Source of the DNA: Desulfobacterales bacterium S5133MH16 | GTDB lineage: Bacteria > Desulfobacterota > Desulfobacteria > Desulfobacterales > UBA11574 | DNA length: 8,444 nt | Assembly: GCA_001751005.1 (NCBI GenBank) | Contig: MAXL01000261.1 | Location: forward strand, 1-8,444 | Reading direction: 5' to 3' | Shown here: one piece after another, positions 6,615 to 8,444 of the stretch | Layout of the letters: every line of letters begins with the position of its first letter | How positions within the stretch are numbered: position 1 is the stretch's first letter | The notes under the pieces: generated by a model | Databases searched by the model: none | What the model saw: the letters and a program-made list of their open reading frames with translations, nothing else | Told to the model about the DNA's origin: nothing | Made by a program: the position numbers and the translations under genes

Positions 6615-6662
6615 GTCTCATGATACATTTGTGTATCATGCTTCAAATATGAGACGTTTTTT
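6615..6662 (+). terminator. Rho-independent terminator after perR, with nested alternative hairpins
   Basis: An inner perfect 9-base stem, CATGATACA (6619-6627) with TGTATCATG (6632-6640), has a 4-base loop. An outer pairing, GTCTCAT (6615-6621) with ATGAGAC (6649-6655), is followed directly by GTTTTTT (6656-6662). The two compete for bases 6619-6621, so the RNA can form either the inner hairpin plus a short outer GTCT/AGAC clamp, or the outer stem. It starts 23 bases after the perR stop. Confidence 0.65.
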
Positions 6663-6805
6663 CAATTCTGTACCGTATTTTTCCCCGTAATTGTCTTATG
6701 TGAAAAATTAAATCCTCACCCAATTATATTACGATTCATTGTTATCCTTAAAATCTGCATAAATTATTCTTGAAAAAGGTTTAGATGTCTATTGATATTA
6801 ACAGG

Positions 6806-6834
6806 TTGTAACGCAAAATCGAGCCTTGTAGAAT
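6806..6834 (+). promoter_or_regulatory. Candidate sigma-70-type promoter upstream of citrate synthase
   Basis: TTGTAA (6806-6811) and TAGAAT (6829-6834) have an exact 17-base spacer. The -10 box matches five of six bases and the -35 box four of six. It would give a leader of roughly 220 bases. In such AT-rich DNA a chance match is quite possible. Confidence 0.3.
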
Positions 6835-6907
6835 TTATACTTGTTTTCATTCAAAAATGCCTTTTAAATCTGTGTTATCCCGGTTTTCATTCTTAAATAA
6901 TTAAATT

Positions 6908-6923
6908 TGGCACGAATTTTGAT
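6908..6923 (+). promoter_or_regulatory. Near-consensus sigma-54 (-24/-12) promoter element
   Basis: The sequence TGGCACG-AATT-TTGAT matches the sigma-54 consensus TGGCACG-N4-TTGCA/T in block content and spacing. The only difference in the core is A instead of C in the -12 GC. That C is normally strongly conserved, so the site may be weak or accidental. It would start transcription about 130 bases before the citrate synthase ATG. Confidence 0.35.
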
Positions 6924-6966
6924 TAGTTTAATGAGTAGATTAACTTATGTGTGAGGCAAAAAGTCC

Positions 6967-7089
6967 ATGACTCATAAAATAACTGAATTTATATCGCTCT
7001 ATCGGGATAAAAATTCCGAGACGTTTAATTTGTTTGCTCAAAAAAACAGAAATGGAGGTGTAACATGGAAGCATGTCAGCCTATTTTGA
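6967..7089 (+). CDS. Possible 40-aa leader ORF overlapping the citrate synthase start
   Basis: An ATG at 6967 has GAGG about 10 bases upstream and opens a 40-residue frame, starting MTHKITEFISLYRDK, that ends at TGA 7087-7089, inside the citrate synthase gene in another frame. It is hydrophilic with no signal peptide, membrane helix or family motif that I recognise. It includes the downstream gene's Shine-Dalgarno in its coding frame. If translated, it could influence access to that site; it may equally be a chance ORF. Confidence 0.15.
   Translation: MTHKITEFISLYRDKNSETFNLFAQKNRNGGVTWKHVSLF
7002..7019 (+). promoter_or_regulatory. Small hairpin in the citrate synthase leader
   Basis: TCGGGAT (7002-7008) pairs with ATTCCGA (7013-7019) around an AAAA loop, forming seven pairs including one G-U. 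There is no T-run after it, so it is not a terminator. It lies about 35 bases upstream of the GGAGG ribosome binding site, and a role in mRNA stability is possible. Confidence 0.25.
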
Positions 7090-8243
7090 ATACCGGCCTC
7101 CGGGGTTTTAAAGTCGCAACAACGAATATCAGCGATGTTGACGGTACTGCCGGCAGATTGATTTACAGAGGGTATCTTGTTCAGGATCTGGCCGGAAAAG
7201 TTTCATTTGAAGAGGTTGCTTATCTTCTTCTTTATGAAAGACTGCCTCAAAAACAAGAACTTGAAAACTTCAAGAAACAGCTTGCCGGAGAAAGAGGGAT
7301 CCCATCTGAGGTGATTGCAGCCCTTGAAACCAGGCCCAAAGACGCCCTTCCCATGGATATCCTCCAGGCGGCGGTTGGGATGTTGGCGCATCATGATCCT
7401 GATACAAAAGAGCATTCGCGTGAAGCAGCGGTTCGCATGGCCATAAAACTCATCGCGAAATTTCCAACCATTGTAGCCGCATGGGGCCGTATCCGGAACA
7501 ATGAGAAACCTGTTGAGCCGGATCTGAATTTAAATCATGCGGCCAATTTTCTTTATATGCTCAACGGGACAATTCCGGATGATGAACTGGCCGGCTTTTT
7601 TGATACCTGCCTGGTACTGCATGCAGAGCATTCTTTTAATGCTTCAACATTTTCAGCCCGTCAGGTGGCATCAACAAGAGCCCACATGTATTCGGCCGTT
7701 GCTGCCGGGGTGGGTTCTTTATCCGGAGAATTACACGGCGGTGCAAATACACGGGTTATGGAGATGCTCCTTGATATCGAGACTGTTGACAGGGTTGAAG
7801 CGTATGTGAACAATTTGCTCGATACCGGCGGCAAGATCATGGGGCTGGGCCATGCGGTCTATAAAACCGATGACCCCCGGGCTCATATCCTTGCACCCAT
7901 GTCCAAGAAAATGGGCGAGCGTACCGGAAAACCTAAATGGTACGAAATGTCTGAGGTTCTTGAAAAAAAGGGCAAGGAAGCCTTTAAACAGAGGAAGGGA
8001 AGAGATATTTTTGTGAATGTCGATTTTTACAGCGCATCTCTTTATTACTATATGGGAATACCGACAGATCTCTTTACACCATTATTTGCCATTGCCAGGA
8101 TCACCGGATGGACCGCTCACGTTATTGAAGAGCAATTTGGAGGCGCTGCATCCAAACCGGTGCTTTACCGTCCCGACTCCCAATATATTGGAGATTACTG
8201 CGGCCCGGAACTTTGTACTTTTGTACCCATGGAAGAAAGATGA
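7065..8243 (+). CDS. gltA: Citrate synthase, short form (citrate / 2-methylcitrate synthase family)
   Basis: The enzyme condenses acetyl-CoA with oxaloacetate to citrate in the cytoplasm; close relatives use propionyl-CoA to make 2-methylcitrate. The 392 aa lack the extra N-terminal domain of the roughly 430-aa NADH-inhibited Gram-negative type, so this is the compact, probably dimeric form. Family landmarks are YRGY (34-37), HAEHSFNAST (186-195), GELHGGAN (221-228), GLGHAVYK (260-267), DPRA (270-273) and VDFYSA (319-324). The catalytic residues are all present: H224, H263 and D320 (E. coli H264, H305, D362), with substrate arginines R272, R345 and R369. Variants GHAVYK for the common GHRVYK and FYSA for FYSG avoid catalytic positions. 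GGAGG 6 bases before the ATG is a strong Shine-Dalgarno. No prp genes adjoin it, so citrate synthase is the better guess, but substrate cannot be settled from sequence alone. Confidence 0.9.
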   Translation: MEACQPILNTGLRGFKVATTNISDVDGTAGRLIYRGYLVQDLAGKVSFEEVAYLLLYERLPQKQELENFKKQLAGERGIPSEVIAALETRPKDALPMDILQAAVGMLAHHDPDTKEHSREAAVRMAIKLIAKFPTIVAAWGRIRNNEKPVEPDLNLNHAANFLYMLNGTIPDDELAGFFDTCLVLHAEHSFNASTFSARQVASTRAHMYSAVAAGVGSLSGELHGGANTRVMEMLLDIETVDRVEAYVNNLLDTGGKIMGLGHAVYKTDDPRAHILAPMSKKMGERTGKPKWYEMSEVLEKKGKEAFKQRKGRDIFVNVDFYSASLYYYMGIPTDLFTPLFAIARITGWTAHVIEEQFGGAASKPVLYRPDSQYIGDYCGPELCTFVPMEER

Positions 8244-8266
8244 TTTAAAATCAAGTTAAATAGGAC

Positions 8267-8297
8267 GCCCCAGTACGATCTCCCGGACCTACGGGGC
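8267..8297 (+). terminator. GC-rich hairpin downstream of citrate synthase (weak terminator candidate)
   Basis: GCCCC-A-GTA (8267-8275) pairs with TACGGGGC (8290-8297), giving eight pairs with one bulged A and a 14-base loop, 24 bases after the stop codon. There is no T-run right after it; only ATTTT follows a few bases later. It could stabilise the mRNA 3' end or be part of the adjoining repeat. Confidence 0.35.
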
Positions 8298-8380
8298 AGG
8301 CAGATTTTCGCAGATACACACAGATAATATTATTATTTTGCAATTTAAGAATCTTGATGATCCGTGTTCCTCTGTGTCCA
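8267..8380. repeat. Degenerate palindromic intergenic repeat
   Basis: Downstream of the GC-rich hairpin comes GCAGATTTTCGCAGAT, then ACACAGA (8318-8324), an AT-rich middle, GATCCGTGTT and TCTGTGT (8371-8377). ACACAGA and TCTGTGT form a perfect 7-base inverted pair. This word pattern (CGCAGAT, CACAGAT, CCGTGT, CTGTGT) resembles dispersed non-coding palindromic repeats that I recall from intergenic regions of several bacterial genomes. Copy number cannot be judged from one window. Confidence 0.4.
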
Positions 8381-8444
8381 AAAAAGGGAATTCCTATCCT
8401 ATCATGGTGTCAATTTAACCTATTGAAAAGAAAAAGTTTAACAA

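Larger units (their letters stand above)
6663..7064 (+). other. Long gene-free leader upstream of citrate synthase
   Basis: About 400 AT-rich bases lie between the perR terminator and the citrate synthase ATG. I see no tRNA, conserved RNA gene or convincing protein gene. The visible elements are a sigma-70-like promoter at 6806-6834, a 10-base direct repeat (6843-6852 and 6883-6892), a sigma-54-like element at 6908-6923, a small hairpin at 7002-7019, and a possible 40-codon ORF at 6967-7089. The strong Shine-Dalgarno GGAGG (7054-7058) belongs to the citrate synthase gene. Confidence 0.5.

Noticed and set aside
6697..6905. Possible non-coding RNA or riboswitch in the citrate synthase leader
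   Set aside because: I saw only AT-rich sequence without a conserved riboswitch core or strong multi-stem structure; there is not enough to support a call.
7537..7809. 90-codon plus-strand ORF inside citrate synthase
   Set aside because: It overlaps the conserved HAEHSFNAST and LHGGAN coding regions in another frame.
1..8444. CRISPR array, tRNA, rRNA, insertion sequence or phage genes
   Set aside because: No regularly spaced repeats, cloverleaf, rRNA signature, transposase or integrase motifs were seen on either strand.

Overview
The window carries an almost complete Na+-translocating NADH:quinone oxidoreductase (Na+-NQR) operon, nqrA-B-C-D-E-F, on the minus strand (5817 down to the left edge). 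Next to it, in the opposite direction, are a PerR-type Fur-family regulator (6179-6592) and a short-form citrate synthase (7065-8243). The host looks like an anaerobic or microaerobic Gram-negative bacterium. A Desulfobacterota (sulfate-reducer-like) origin is my best guess from protein style, moderate GC and frequent TTG starts, but nothing in the window proves it.

Region 1 (1-5817, minus) is the nqr operon. nqrA/B, nqrB/C and nqrC/D overlap by 4, 8 and 4 bases, and nqrD/E are 4 bases apart, so translation is probably coupled. nqrE and nqrF are separated by a 140-base gap containing repeats. All expected cofactor residues are visible: 2Fe-2S cysteines in NqrF, the NqrD/NqrE cysteine pair, SGAT flavinylation sites in NqrB and NqrC, and FAD/NADH motifs in NqrF. 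nqrF runs off the left edge with only a few codons missing. No apbE-type flavin transferase is in view.

The main surprise is in NqrA. Its body is NqrA-like, but its C-terminus has two complete CxxCxxCxxxCP [4Fe-4S] motifs like those of RnfC. As I recall the well-studied Vibrio-type NqrA, only a remnant of these remains there. The subunit therefore looks like an Rnf/Nqr intermediate or hybrid and may allow an extra electron path.

Region 2 (5818-6178) is the divergent control region between nqrA and perR. It has candidate promoters in both directions and three inverted repeats, so it could let the PerR-like protein control itself and the sodium pump. This is inference from layout.

Region 3 (6593-7064) holds a hairpin-plus-T-run terminator after perR and then a long leader for the citrate synthase gene, with a near-consensus sigma-54 element, a 10-base direct repeat, a small hairpin and a strong GGAGG ribosome binding site. 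Region 4 (8244-8444) holds a GC-rich hairpin and a degenerate palindromic intergenic repeat. Functionally, citrate synthase feeds carbon into NADH-producing oxidation (or 2-oxoglutarate synthesis), while Na+-NQR oxidises NADH, reduces quinone and builds a sodium gradient.
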